The notes beneath the pieces are model-generated. The model was given only the letters and a program-made list of their open reading frames with translations. It was not told where the DNA came from and did not search any database. Position numbers and translations under genes: made by a program. From Limnomonas spitsbergensis (Eukaryota > Chlorophyta > Chlorophyceae > Chlamydomonadales), in assembly GCA_037349105.1 (NCBI GenBank), contig JAYJMM010000081.1:930001-994000 (forward strand): 64,000 nucleotides of DNA, written 5' to 3'. How positions within the stretch are numbered: position 1 is the stretch's first letter; each line of letters starts with the position of its first letter. Below, in pieces: positions 1 through 10,597 of the stretch.

Positions 1-686
1 CAAGATTGATAAATGAACAACATGGACACTTGATTTGGTGGGCATCACCAGTACTGTGGAATACACCGCAGAGAAAACGATGTGCTTTCCCTTTTGGGCT
101 TGAGTGCAGAAAATGATATCTGCCCGGCCCCCTCAGGGTAAATGAAACCAGTCCTTGCTCTGCGTGCGCCAGACCCATTCTGCTCAGTGATGCACACTTC
201 GAATTGAGATGTCAATTGAATTTCCACCCAGGTGTCCCAGGTGTGGAAAAGTGTGAGAACAAGTGGAAAACGTGATTTCTGCCCCATCCACCCCATTCAA
301 GCCCTCCCATCCTTCACACCACATTTACCCCTTAAGGTCACCCTGCTCCCCTTTCCCCCCATGCGCATATCATCCCATTTCCCCATGTCCATGCCATCCT
401 ACCTGCAGCCCTGCCTGACAATTCTTATCATTTGTTCCCATCATGGCATGCCGGGCATGCTCCAGTCTAACAGTGTGAAACCTGCCCTCCATGTCCGTAT
501 CATACACCCTCTAAGCCATACCCCCCATCGCAGGCCATGTATGACATGTGTGAAATTTGTCCCCCGACCCCCAATGTCCTTACCATGCACATCCTAGGAC
601 ATGCCTTCTGCCAATGTCTAACTGTCAGTTGTGCGGAATGTCCCCCCTCCAACCCCCATCCGAAGTCTATCCCCTGCGTGCCCCAG
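1..686. other. Flank or intron upstream of the first visible RWDD2-like exon
   Basis: No exon could be supported here. The stretch is C-rich, with many short pyrimidine tracts that suit an intron leading to the acceptor at 685-686. The RWDD2-like exon at 687 starts in phase 0 and has no start codon, so the true first exon is either here and unrecognised or outside the window. Confidence 0.4.
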
Positions 687-3600
687 GCCTTATGCGCCAC
701 GTTCCCCGAGGAAGGTGCTGTGGTCTTCCAGAAACCTGAGGCGGAGGCCCTGGACTATGCTCGCAGCGCGGTACAAGGGGGCAGTCAGGCGGTACAGGGT
801 TGCAATCAGGCGGTACAGGATGGCAATCAGGCGGTACAGAGTGGCAATCAGGCGGCCATGAAGTTTATCCCGGCTCTCAGCGGGTCCATACGGTGAGATA
901 TCAGCGAGGGGCTATTTATGGCTATTGAAAGTAGGGTTCAGGGCCCCTGGTTAAGGGTTAAGCGTCAGCGCCGTGCCCTTAACCCTCAACCCTAAACCTT
1001 GAAACCTGAACCCTAAACGCCCAGAGCCCTAGGCCAATTCCAGACTGGAGATCTGAGTGACATCAGCGAATCAGCGAGGGCAGATGCGTTGCCTATTAAT
1101 CCTCCATTTATCATCTGGCCATGGAATGTCCTGCTAGTGGATGACCTGCTTTGTAGTGGCACATGAGTGATGCGAGTGATGCGTCATCACTTACATTAAT
1201 CATTTGAGTGATGACACACATCTGGGCCCTTGGGTGATTGAGGCGGGTCTGATGATGTTGTAAACATTATCGGCATCTCGAACCCTCTCTCTTTGGGAGG
1301 GTATTGTAAACTTTATCGGCACCTCGATCCCTCTTTCCTAGAGAGGGAGGAGAAAGGGATCTGCGCTCTCATGGCCCAGTCTTTCTTTTTCGGCTAGGAG
1401 TCCACCTTCAGCAGGCTGCCCCGCGTCCGCCAAAGGCCCAATTGGGACCAAAACTGAACTAGCCTGCGACTGGTGGCCAAGGCAGCATGGTTGGCCACAA
1501 ATGGGGTCACTGGCCAGAGGCGGGAGTATAGCTGACAAGGAGCCAAGTCACGATAAAATAAACGCTGTTCAGCTCTGGACCACCTCACGTGTTCCACCCC
1601 ATGCGATCACACATGTCACTTTGCTGCAGGCTGCTGGACGTGGTCGTGAATGGCGCCCCGGTATGCCTGCGGTTCACTCTTCCTTCAAACTACCCTCTGG
1701 ATGTCGCTACCCTCGCTGTGGAATGTAACTGCAGTAGGTAGGTTAGCGTTTGTGGAATGTAACTGCAGTAGGTAGGTTAGCGTTTGTGGAATGTAACTGC
1801 ACTAGGTAGGTCAGCGTTTGTGGAATGTAACTGCAGTAGGTAGGTTAGCGTTTGTGGAATGTAACTGCAGTAGGTAGGTTAGCGTTTGTGGAATGTAACT
1901 GCAGTAGGGAGGTTAGCGTTTGTGGAATGTAACTGCACTAGGTAGGTTAGCGTTTGTGGAATGTAACTGCACTAGGTAGGTTAGCGTTTGTGGAATGTAA
2001 CTGCAGTAGGTAGGTTAGCGTTTGTGGAATGTAACTGCAGTAGGTAGGTTAGCGTTTGTGGAATGTAACTGCAGTAGGTAGGTTAGCGTTTGTGGAATGT
2101 AACTGCAGTAGGTAGGTCAGCGTTTGTGGAATGTAACTGCAGTAGGTAGGTTAGCGTTTGTGGAATGTAACTGCAGTAGGTAGGTTAGCGTTTGTGGGGA
2201 TGCATGGGGTAGAGGAAGGCGGGGGAGACGGGAGTACCGTATTATGTGTTCTTGATTTGCTCATTATTGATGATTGATTAATAGGGACCGGTGTGTAATA
2301 TCTTTTAGGTACGTGAGCACTAATACGGTACCAGTATAATTGTATGTCAGCTTTTGACAACTGGTATCGAGGGTCAGTGGCGGGCGTTGTCATCATTCTT
2401 TCCACCTCGGATTGTGCCGGTCCATTAGGCCTGTCCTCAATCTGCTAGCCGCCCCTTGAGTTGCTAACGCAGCAGCTGGGTTGCCTGTCCTCAATCTGCT
2501 AGCCGCCCCTTGAGTTGCTAACGCAGCAGCTGGGTTGCCTGTCCTTTATCTGCTAACCGCCCCTTGAGTTGCTAACGCAGCAGCTGAATTGCCTGTCCTT
2601 TATCTGCTAACCGCCCCTTGAGTTGCTAACGCAGCAGCTGAATTGCCTGTCCTTTATCTGCTAACCGCCCCTTGAGTTGCTAACGCAGCAGCTGTGTTGC
2701 CTGTCCTTTATCTGCTAACCGCCCCTTGAGTTGCTAACGCAGCAGCTGAGTTGCCTGTCCTTTATCTGCTAACTAACCGCCCCTTGAGTTGCAGCAGTGT
2801 CATGCGTCAACAGCATCAACAGCATCAGCCTCCGCCTTGGAATTTTCTTGCACGTCTTGGAACTGTCCTCTGGCTGCTGGCTTAATTAGCGGAAGGCTCC
2901 TCTATAGCAAGACTTGCGCATGCAGGGTGTCTTCGATACTTGCTTTATTTATTCCCTGTGCTTGTGCAGTCATTTACCCTGTGCAGCCCATAGCCCCGAC
3001 AGCAGCTGAGCTTCTTGCCTTTCTATTTTTTCGTTATCCAGGTCCATCCATGAAGCCTTGGGTCTGGTTGTCAGATCGGCAGCCGAGGCGTCCCAAGGCA
3101 GCGAGTGCCTGCTGGTAGCCCTCTCTGAGCTGAGGGTGCGTCACCCCTTATTACATTATAACCCTACGCATCATATAATTTTGTTGCACCGGAGTCCCTT
3201 TTCCGATGCAGAGTCCAGCACTGGCCCCCATCAGCTGAGGGTGCGGTTCACTGGTTCCCAGGTCCCACAATCCCAAGGTTGTGAGGCACTTATGGTCACG
3301 AAGGTCGGTCTCGGCAATTGTACCGTCCTTCAGTCAGAATGCTACTATTCAGGGGGGTTACAGTCTGTTTTATGTAACATAATATAACGGTATATAACAG
3401 CAGAGTCCCTGTTGCGGTGCAGAGCCCAACGCTGGCTCAAAACAGCAGCGGTGCTGATCCTTGGCAGGAAACCTAAAGTGTGGACGGTATTGTAGAGTGT
3501 GGGCGTCATGGATGTAAGGGGGGGGGGATGGCAAGATTGTGTTTCTTGGACGTCATGGCTGCAGGCCGGTCATCGAACTCAAAAGGCGCAACCGACAGTA

Positions 3601-6600
3601 GGCTGTGTTTTGGGGGTTGATGAATCGCTCCTTTGTGGAACTTTTGCATGTTACCTGTGTAAAACGGTGCATAGTTTGCATACCCGATGTGCCCTGCTGA
3701 ACGCTCGGCCGCGTGGGGCTGGCAGGGGTTGAGCTAGCTAAGTTCCAGCTAACATGTACAGCTAGGACCATGGTACAGCCGTGCCACCCTCCTATGTGAG
3801 GTGGCCAGGAATATGGAACCGGACGATCTAGACAGGGGGAGAGAGAGGATCGTGTGACGGGTTTAATCCACCCATGTTACCATTGATCAAGGCTGTGCAA
3901 CTGCCTAGAAGGGACGAGGTGGGGACCTTCAGTGTTTTTCTTTTTCTCCGCCTTCTCGTTTTTTGCTCTTTCATCCGCGCCCCCATCGGGACTTCCTCGG
4001 GGGGGCGGACCTAGTGGGAAAGGGTTCCATTACCAGAGGGTTCAAGGGGTCCATTACCAGAGGGGTCAAGGGGTCCATTACCAGGGGGGTCAAGGGGTCC
4101 ATTACCAGAGGGGTCAAGGGGTCCATTACCAGAGGGGTCAAGGGGTCCATTACCAGAGGGGTCAAGGGGTCCATTACCAGAGGGGTCAAGGGGTCCATTA
4201 CCAGAGGGGTCAAGGGGTCCATTACCAGAGGGGTCAAGGGGTCCATTACCAGAGGGGTCAAGGGGTCCATTACCAGAGGGGACAAGGGGTCCATTACCAG
4301 AGGGGTCAAGGGGTCCATTACCAGAGGGGTCAAGGGGTCCATTACCAGAGGGGTCAAGGGGTCCATTACCAGAGGAGACAAGGGGTCCATTACCAGAGGG
4401 GTCAAGGGGTCCATTACCAGAGGGGTTAAGGGGTCCATTACCAGAGGGGTCAAGGGGTCCATTACCAGAGGGGACAAGGGGTCCATTACCAGAGGGGTCA
4501 AGGGGTCCATTACCAGAGGGGTCAAGGGGTCCATTACCAGAGGGGTCAAGGGGTCCATTACCAGAGGGGACAAGGGGTCCATTACCAGAGGGGTCAAGGG
4601 GTCCATTACCAGAGGGGTCAAGGGGTCCATTACCAGAGGGGTCAAGGACACGCAGCTCTATATTTGTTTTATGGCATGGATCGCAGCATGTTAATTTCAA
4701 GGCAGGGGCGAGTTTGGGTACGGAGCCAGTTCTGGGTAAATTCATATAGATTTGGCCGGATGGCCTCCACTCCCCCCCCAAGATCAGGACAGCCCTGGTC
4801 TTGCATTGGCATGTGGCTCAAGAACAGCCGAGGCGCTGCAGCAAAGAAGTTGCGCCTCACGTCTGCCTGCCTTTTCTGCTCCCTTGGCGGCGATCATCCT
4901 CTCTATCCCCTGTTCCCATATAACAATGTATAGCTTGTTCTGAAATTTAGGAGGCCGCGCTGGCCCTCCGAAAGCTTTCTTATTTTCTTGATTCAAACCT
5001 TGATTGGTGCCCTCATGCACAGGAGGCCGCGCTCACCCTTAAAAGGATTTCTTCATTCATTCGTTGACTGTTGCCTTCGAGGAGGCCGAGCTCTCCCTAC
5101 AACAGCTTTCTTCTTTCCTCTCTTACCCACTTCGACTGGTGCCCTTATACAGGAGGCCGCGCTCGCTTTGTGACGGCTTTTTTCATTCCTTCATTCATTC
5201 GTTGCCCAGTGCCTTCTTCTAGGAGGCCGAGCTGTCCCTCCAAAAGCATTCTTCACTCCGCCGTTCCCTCATTCCTTCACCGACTTTCCCAGGAGGCCGC
5301 GCTGGCCCTCTGTCATGACGAGGGCTTGCAGCGCGAGGGTGATGGGGGCGGCGGCGGCCAGGAGCCAGGCCCCAGCGCCGCAATCGCGGCAGCAAGCGGG
5401 CCCCTGCTGGATGCCCCAGCACCCAGCCAAGTGGTGCGCACGGTCATTTGGTTCCATCACATCAAGGCTTTGACAAAACGCAAGTTCATCGTCGAGAGAG
5501 CCCGGGGCTTAGGCATCGGGGGCTACTCCAAACCAGGGTTTCCAGGTGTGAAGGCGTGGGTGTGTGTGTGAAATGTGGGTATGGTAAATGTGAAACTGTG
5601 TGGCTACAGGTGTGAAGTTGGGGTATGTAGAGGAAAAGTTGGTATCCAGGTTGGTGGGCAGCGTTCCTAGGTGTGAAGGCGGATTTTCCTGGTGTGAAGA
5701 CCGGGTTTCCAGGTGTGAAGTTAGGGTTTGCAGGTGTAAAGTCCGAGCTCCCAGGTGTGAAGTCAGGGTTTCCTGGTGTGAAGAAAACGTTTCCATGCGT
5801 GAAGTCAGGGTTTCCTGGTGCGAAGACCGGGTTTCCAGGTGTGAAGTAAAGGTTTCCAGGTGTGAAGTAAAGGTTTCCAGGTGTGAAGTCGGGGTTTCCA
5901 GGGGTGAATATGTCTTGTGAGCCTGCCCTGCATGTACACTGTCACATGATCCAATGATCTTAATTAGAGATAGTTTTGACTCCAAATGCCATGTGAGTAT
6001 GTGACTCTATGGTCTCAACCAGCTGACGGACGGTGTCGTGTCGTCATGCTGTGATGGGCTGTGTCTCTGTTGGGAAGATATTGCGCAGCTGGCTCATTGC
6101 CCCAGCGCCTCCCTCTATACTGTCAGGTGAATGGCGTGACACCCGCAGGCCCTGCTCAAAAAGGCTCGGCCGCGTGGGTGCCTTGCCATGCCATTCCAGA
6201 CCAATGATACCACGTCTATCCTCTCTGGTCGATGTGCCTCATCGTAGATATGAACCTACGTACCTGCCTACCTACATACATACATACGTCCCTACGTACA
6301 TATCCATCTGTCTTCTCTGGTGCGTTTGCATATTTGCCATACCTTGACTCATTATATAGTCAAGTGTTTGCTAGGAGGTTGGCCTATTGCCTTGCCTTGC
6401 CTTACCTGTCTCCTCATGTGGCTGATGGTGACAAACAAAAGTCTGGAAATTTTAAATCTGAAACTGTGAACCTGAGGCAAGACCTGAAAATCTGGCAATG
6501 CATCCCGGGTCTGCCTCGCCAGGTGTCATTGTGTGCGAGGGGATGGAAGAGGACGTGAGAGACTACGTACAATCAATACGGAGCTTGAACTGGCAGGCCA

Positions 6601-8303
6601 TGCAGGTTAGCAGTTGGGAAAGATCGCAGGCAATCTGGCGGAATATATTCAAAGCACCCACCCATGGGTAACGACAGGGACATGGATACCAGCGCATGGG
6701 CATGGATACCAGCGCATGGACATGGATACCAGCGCATGGACATGGATACCAGCGCATGGACATGGATACCGGCGTATGGACATGGACACCGGCGCATGGG
6801 CATGGATGCCAGCGCATGGACATGGATACCGGCACAGGGACATGGATACCAGCGCATGGACATGGATACCGGCACATGGGCATGGACACCGGCGCATGGG
6901 CATGGATACCAGCGCATGGGCATGGATACCAGCGCATGGGCATGGATACCAGCGCATGGGCATGGATACCAGCGCATGGGCATGGATACCAGCGCATGGA
7001 CATGGATACCGGCACATGGGCATGGACACCGGCGCATGGACATGGATACCAGCGCATGGGCATGGATACCAGCGCATGGGCATGGATACCAGCGCATGGA
7101 CATGGATACCAGCGCATGGGCATGGATACCGGCAAATGGGCATGGACACCGGCGCATGGACATTGATACCAGCGCATGGGCATGGATACCAGCGCATGGG
7201 CATGGATACCAGCGCATGGACATGGATACCAGCGCATGGGCAGGGACACCGGCACATGGGCATGGATACCAGCGCATGGACATGAATATCGGCACATGGG
7301 CATGGACATCGGCGCATGGACATGGATACCAGCGCATGGACATGGATACCAGCGCATGGACATTGATACCAGTGCATGGGCATGGATACCGGCGTATGGG
7401 CATGGACATGGGCGCATGGGCTTGGAGACCGATGCATGGACATGGATATTAGCGCATGGACATGGATACCAGCACATGGGCCTGTATATCAGCGCATGGA
7501 CATGTATACTGGCGCATGGGCATGGACACTGGCCCACACCTTTCACCTTCAGGTTGCACAGGGTCCAGATATGCACCCTGATGAGCGAGCCTTGCACGGA
7601 AAGATTTTACATATAATGGTTGCGTTTTTCAGATTCTTACTTACAGAGTCCATGTGAAACCTAGAGATGGGGCCTGCGTCCATGGAGTGCAAGAAGGCCC
7701 AGATGGGCTGGAAGCTCATTATGTGTGATTGGTGTGAAATTGGTTTGCGATTGGAATTTCGGGTCTAAGGTTATGGCTGAAGTGAAGTGCCCATCTGTAA
7801 GCTGTAGCTAGCAGTCCGGGTGACCTGGTGCGGCTGTCAAAGTTTAGGGTTTAGGGGTAGGCTTAATCTGGTCCTGTAAACATGCTGGTGCAGCTTTTCA
7901 AAGCCTGTGTAAACCCTTGACCCTAAACCCTACACCTTAACCCTAAACCGTACACCCTAAACCCTGTTTGTGTACAGGCCTAGCTTAGTATCTGCTGGCC
8001 GTTCTGTGCCTGCTGCAGGTCAGGGGGGAGGACTGTGAGACAGTGCCAGCTATCCTCCCGGCCGGAATGGGGGGCACAGCGACGGGCAAGAGCCAGAACT
8101 CAACTGCCTTGGAGCCGTCGACGTCATTTGATACGTTTCAACCGCTGGTCAGAGGGACTGCAGGTACCATGCGGTTCAAAGGCTTGTTCCAGGAGCTGCC
8201 TGAGGATGCGTTGTCGTATTTGGGGCAGGTCTGCCGCGAGGCGGGGCTGGAGGATTTGTTCCTGGCTGCCTTAAAGATTAAGAAAGACAGAGAGGTGACT
8301 TGA
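687..8303 (+). CDS. RWD domain plus DUF1115 (Prp3 C-terminal-like) protein, RWDD2-like; 5'-partial, 7 visible exons
   Basis: Exons assembled by hand: 687-892, 1630-1737, 3042-3135, 5293-5545, 6523-6605, 7553-7618 and 8019-8303 (stop TGA). All introns are GT-AG and phases agree at every junction (2, 2, 0, 1, 0, 0), giving 364 visible residues. Exons 1-3 form an RWD domain: an opening TFPEEG, then the RWD signature FTLPSNYP in exon 2, then a closing helix with SIHEALGLVV and ECLLVAL. Exons 4-5 carry the DUF1115 core: IWFHHIKALTKRKFI, GIGGYSKPGFPG, and across the intron VIVCEG and RSLNW. This order is that of animal and plant RWDD2-type proteins, whose molecular role is poorly defined. The last exon ends with a helical LEDLFLAALKI segment. 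The exon 7553-7618 boundaries are least certain. Exon 1 contains a four-fold 21-bp in-frame repeat. Introns hold arrays copied from the adjoining exon edges. Confidence 0.8.
768..851 (+). repeat. 21-bp in-frame coding repeat, 4 units
   Basis: Units start at 768, 789, 810 and 831 and each begins GCGGTACA. They encode a seven-residue repeat of the form AVQxGNQ inside the RWD-domain exon. The period is a multiple of three, so length change would keep the frame. The repeat lies between the first RWD helix and the first strand. Confidence 0.8.
928..1018. repeat. Degenerate telomere-like tract (CCCTAAA/GGGTTAA type)
   Basis: It has GGTTAAGGGTTAAG on one side and CCCTTAACCCTCAACCCTAA with further CCCTAAA variants on the other, so it is a loose inverted arrangement. 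It lies in the first visible RWDD2-like intron. It is interstitial and too degenerate to be a functional telomere. Confidence 0.5.
1718..2193 (+). repeat. 34-bp tandem array, 14 units, made of exon 3' end plus splice donor
   Basis: 476 bp is exactly 14 units of 34 bp. The first unit is the last 20 nt of the RWDD2-like exon 1630-1737 (GTGGAATG...GCAGTAG) plus the first 14 nt of the intron (gtaggttagcgttt). The later units repeat this with only scattered single-base changes, such as GCACTAG for GCAGTAG and GTCAG for GTTAG. Each unit therefore carries a copy of the donor. Use of any later donor would read AGT AGG TAG, an immediate stop, so only the first donor keeps the ORF open. Confidence 0.95.
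2430..2799 (+). repeat. 54-bp tandem array, 6 full units and one partial
   Basis: Unit starts are at 2430, 2484, 2538, 2592, 2646, 2700 and 2754, all with the core CGCCCCTTGAGTTGCTAACG. The array is in the same RWDD2-like intron as the 34-bp array but I could not match it to an exon edge. The last unit has an internal AACT duplication and loses its end. Confidence 0.9.
3665..3880 (+). mobile_element. SINE-like dispersed repeat, copy 1
   Basis: It matches two other copies in the window (about 10105-10320 and 56580-56790). Shared blocks in order are CCTGCTGAACGCTCGGCC, an ACAGC..GGACCATG block, CCTATGTGAGGTGGC, a CTAGACAGGGGGAGAGAGG block and GATCGTGTGACGGGTT. The last block precedes a sequence like a tRNA B box, best seen in copy 2 as GGTTCGATCC. 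It is inserted in the RWDD2-like intron 3136-5292. No clear A box or target duplication was found. Confidence 0.6.
4019..4650. repeat. 24-bp minisatellite, about 26 units
   Basis: The unit is close to GGTCCATTACCAGAGGGGTCAAGG. The period is a multiple of three and without stops in several frames, so long ORFs appear on both strands; these are consequences of the repeat rather than genes. It lies in the RWDD2-like intron 3136-5292 and is not visibly related to an exon edge. Some units carry GACAAGG for GTCAAGG, roughly every fourth unit in the distal half. Confidence 0.95.
4939..5293 (+). repeat. About 70-bp tandem array, 6 copies, made of splice acceptor plus exon 5' end
   Basis: GAGGCCG occurs directly after an AG at 4951, 5023, 5082, 5153, 5223 and 5293. 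Spacings are 72, 59, 71, 70 and 70 bp. The last copy is the real RWDD2-like exon start (phase 0, EAALAL). Each upstream copy has a pyrimidine-rich run, an AG and the first 12-20 nt of the exon. The upstream copies either hit an early stop (the 5153 copy reaches TGA after six codons) or are out of frame with the exon. Confidence 0.85.
5537..5920 (+). repeat. About 20-bp tandem array, about 14 copies, made of exon 3' end plus splice donor
   Basis: The exon 5293-5545 ends GGGTTTCCAG and its donor is gtgtgaag. Downstream, TTTCCAGGTGTGAAG and close variants recur roughly every 20 bp, densest from 5660 to 5915. The array is the donor-side partner of the acceptor array at 4939-5293, so this exon is flanked on both sides by copies of its own edges. 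Confidence 0.85.
6150..6184 (-). mobile_element. LINE 3'-tail fragment in RWDD2-like intron
   Basis: CCCTGCTCAAAAAGGCTCGG followed by CCGCGTGGGTGCC is the reverse complement of the tail found after the reverse transcriptase at about 15147-15180. It is a short, 5'-truncated relic. Confidence 0.6.
6681..7540. repeat. 20-bp minisatellite, about 43 units
   Basis: The unit is CATGGATACCAGCGCATGGR with variants (CATGGACACCGGCGCATGGG and others). Because 20 is not a multiple of three, open frames rotate through all phases on both strands and give spurious ORFs of 150-340 codons. It sits in the RWDD2-like intron between exons 6523-6605 and 7553-7618, ending just before the polypyrimidine tract of the next acceptor. 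No clear relation to the exon edges was seen. Confidence 0.95.
7843..7966. repeat. Degenerate telomere-like tract
   Basis: GTTTAGGGTTTAGGGG lies at the left, and about 60 bp further on CCCTAAACCCTACACCTTAA and CCGTACACCCTAAACCCTG. The two halves are in opposite orientation. It lies in the last RWDD2-like intron. Confidence 0.55.
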
Positions 8304-9289
8304 TTGATTGCAAGGGTTGCAAATGCGTGATTATGAATGAATGGAGCTTGTAACAGCATTATTGTAGACCTTGACACGGCACCCATGTCAAGATTCGGAC
8401 CTCCTTCTTCCGGCCTTTTCTTATGTCCCTCTCTCGGTCCCTCTTTCTATTTATCGTATTTCCTTTGGTTTGACAACCAGACAGCTGGACGCCAAGTCGC
8501 CCATGTGGCCAGGGCTCAAACCAGCAAACCAGCGTCATTACCGTTACCCATGTCCACAAGCATCATACGCATAACCTGCCATGTACAGAAGTCTTGTAAG
8601 GTCTAGAGCTGAAGGGCCTCTGTCCAGAGGGTGTGTCACGTCATATATCCGTAAACGGGATATAAGAGGGGAAATGCCCAATATAGGCCAACTACTCACA
8701 ACTTGGGTATGCTCGTACACTAACTGGAAAAGTACTACAATGATGTACTGTAAGGCGGTGTGTACCGCTAGACTAGATGTATGTGTTGACTCGGATGTAC
8801 TGAGATGCAAACCGCGGACGACCTCACTCTGGAGAGGGCCGCTGGGAGGCTATGGCTAGAAGGTTTTCCGTACCCTAACTTAACGTGCTCCCCCACTCCT
8901 GTCCAGCAGGCAAAGTGTGGTGAGTCGAAAAGGGGAAAGGGGTACCGAAATATGTACAGGTGACGGAATAAATTTTTCAATGTATTTAGTGACCTTCACC
9001 TCACGACTTTCCCTTGCGCACAAAGCACTTATTACGGTAAGAAGGAAACATTCCGAGGATCTTTAAGGCCACTCAAACACCAACCCCATACCCTCAACCC
9101 AGAACAGGGGGGGCATCGACAGAGAAGGAAAGTTATATACCAAAATCCTGAAGGGAGGGAAACAGCTCCATAGCGAAGGGTGGCAGAAAGAAAGAAAAAA
9201 GGGACCCGTCACCCCTACTCCTCCAAAATTCATCCGTTTGACATGGGAGTTGCACCTACGGACTTTTAGGAGGGTATCTCGGCTTCAAG
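8304..9289. other. Intergenic, no gene recognised
   Basis: This is the region downstream of the RWDD2-like stop codon. Short ORFs overlap on both strands without domain features. I see no RNA gene or repeat here. Confidence 0.5.
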
Positions 9290-9915
9290 AAAAAAATCAA
9301 ACCTAACTAAAGGAGTTGGGAGGAAAGATGGAAACAACACAAGGGGGCAGGACAAAAGAAAGGAGAGAAAAGTGGGAAATAAAGTGAAGGGGCAAAACAA
9401 AAAGCTGAAAAAACAAAAGCATAGAAAGTTCCAACCTCTGAAAAATGTATACGCCTCAGTAATATCTACCACGTCGTCCACAAAGGCCCGGGCATTTCAC
9501 CCAAGCCTGTCCCAATGCAACTATAAAAGTCTCTAGCACCGTTCGGAGGACCTGCTCATTCCTGCTCCCTAAGTTGATCATGCTCGCTGGGGCATTGAAA
9601 ACAAGCATGCAGCGAGTCTTCCACATGGTCGCCGTCTCCCCTAGCCCAACATTATTGCAGGCAGCACCATCTGTCACGCTGCTGACCACTGCGCCGTTCC
9701 CTAGTGTCAGCTGAGCCGCATTCTTAAGTTTGTGCGCAAGCAAGCACAGTCCTTTCGGCTGGTGCGGGCCATGGCCTGCGCCAGCATGGCGCCCGTCGTA
9801 GACTGATACCAGGTGCGGTAGGCGGCCGCAGACCTGTGGTCAGTGGCAGGATCTCTGGGGTCCCTTCTGCCAGCTGCATCCAGCTGCACCCGCTGTGTGG
9901 GGGACGTGTGAGGAA
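9290..9915 (-). mobile_element. Decayed LINE 3' end (C-terminal ORF2 and tail)
   Basis: Read on the minus strand, 9915-9720 encodes DPRDPATDHRSAAAYRTWYQ and CACLRTNLRMRLS, clear relatives of the C-terminal ORF of the LINE at 14341-14808. A frame-broken tail follows. Positions 9297-9430 match the reverse complement of about 16200-16330 (CTAACTAAAGGAGTTGGGAGG against the same block there). It is a second, older insertion of the same LINE family in opposite orientation. Confidence 0.75.
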
Positions 9916-10104
9916 CAGGTGTGGGATACAGGTGTGGGTTACGTACAGTGGGAGCCTTGACTTGACATATCAAGCTTGCAGTTTTCATTGCTGTCCTTCA
10001 ACCTCTAATTTATTTTCTTGTTCAGATTTTCTCCTTTGTGTTGATAACTGCTTCTAGTGAGTGGGGGGAATATCTTGAGAGGTTTCTTAAGTCCTAATAT
10101 GTTT

Positions 10105-10320
10105 AGAACAGTGCATACCCGCTGGGACCTGCTGAGCGCTTGGCCACGTGGGGCTAGTAGGGAATGACTAGGCTCAATGCCAGCTACCATGCACAGCCTG
10201 GGCCATGATGCAGCCATGCCATCCTCCTATGTGAGGTGGCAGGAACATGAAACCCGGCGCTCTAGTCGGGGCCTCGGGGGTAGAGAGAAGATCGTGTGGC
10301 GGGTTCGATCCCTCAACCTC
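10105..10320 (+). mobile_element. SINE-like dispersed repeat, copy 2 (clearest B box)
   Basis: It shares blocks with 3665-3880 and 56580-56790: CCTGCTGAGCGCTTGGCC, CCTCCTATGTGAGGTGGCAG and AGATCGTGTGGCGGGTTC. GGTTCGATCCC near 10300 matches the tRNA B-box consensus GGTTCGANNCC. This supports, but does not prove, a tRNA-derived SINE transcribed on the + strand. Confidence 0.6.
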
Positions 10321-10597
10321 TGGGTATGGATGCCACCAGAGTCCGAATCTGTAGTTCAGCATGTTTCGATGGCATGCCCGAAACATTAGTCCTTGCTGTC
10401 ATTGCAGAGTGCGTATCATCCTACCGACAGAGTGTGTACCATCCAACCGAACGTTTTTGCACCCACGCCATGTTCTATGGCTGGGGCTAATCTTCTGCAC
10501 TATGGGGTTCATTCCCACGCTACTGCTCAGTGGTTGTGTGTTGGTTACTTGTCCATGGGGGTCACTGGTTTTCGCTTTCTGTCCTAGTGTATCAAGT

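Noticed and set aside
3932..4781. ORFs of 165-256 codons with GSITRGVK or DPSGNGPL repeats
   Set aside because: A 24-bp minisatellite open in several frames and both strands; intronic.
1718..5920. CRISPR array
   Set aside because: The repeats are contiguous, without unique spacers, and the genome is eukaryotic.
6563..7616. ORFs of 150-344 codons on both strands with MDMDTSAWAWIPAHGHGYQR-like repeats
   Set aside because: They come from a 20-bp minisatellite that lacks stops in any frame. It lies in an intron between two well-supported exons.
928..7966. Telomere or chromosome end
   Set aside because: The TTTAGGG-like tracts are short, degenerate, in both orientations and inside introns, so they are interstitial.
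10290..10320. tRNA gene at the GGTTCGATCC sequence
   Set aside because: No cloverleaf could be formed around it. The sequence belongs to a three-copy dispersed repeat.
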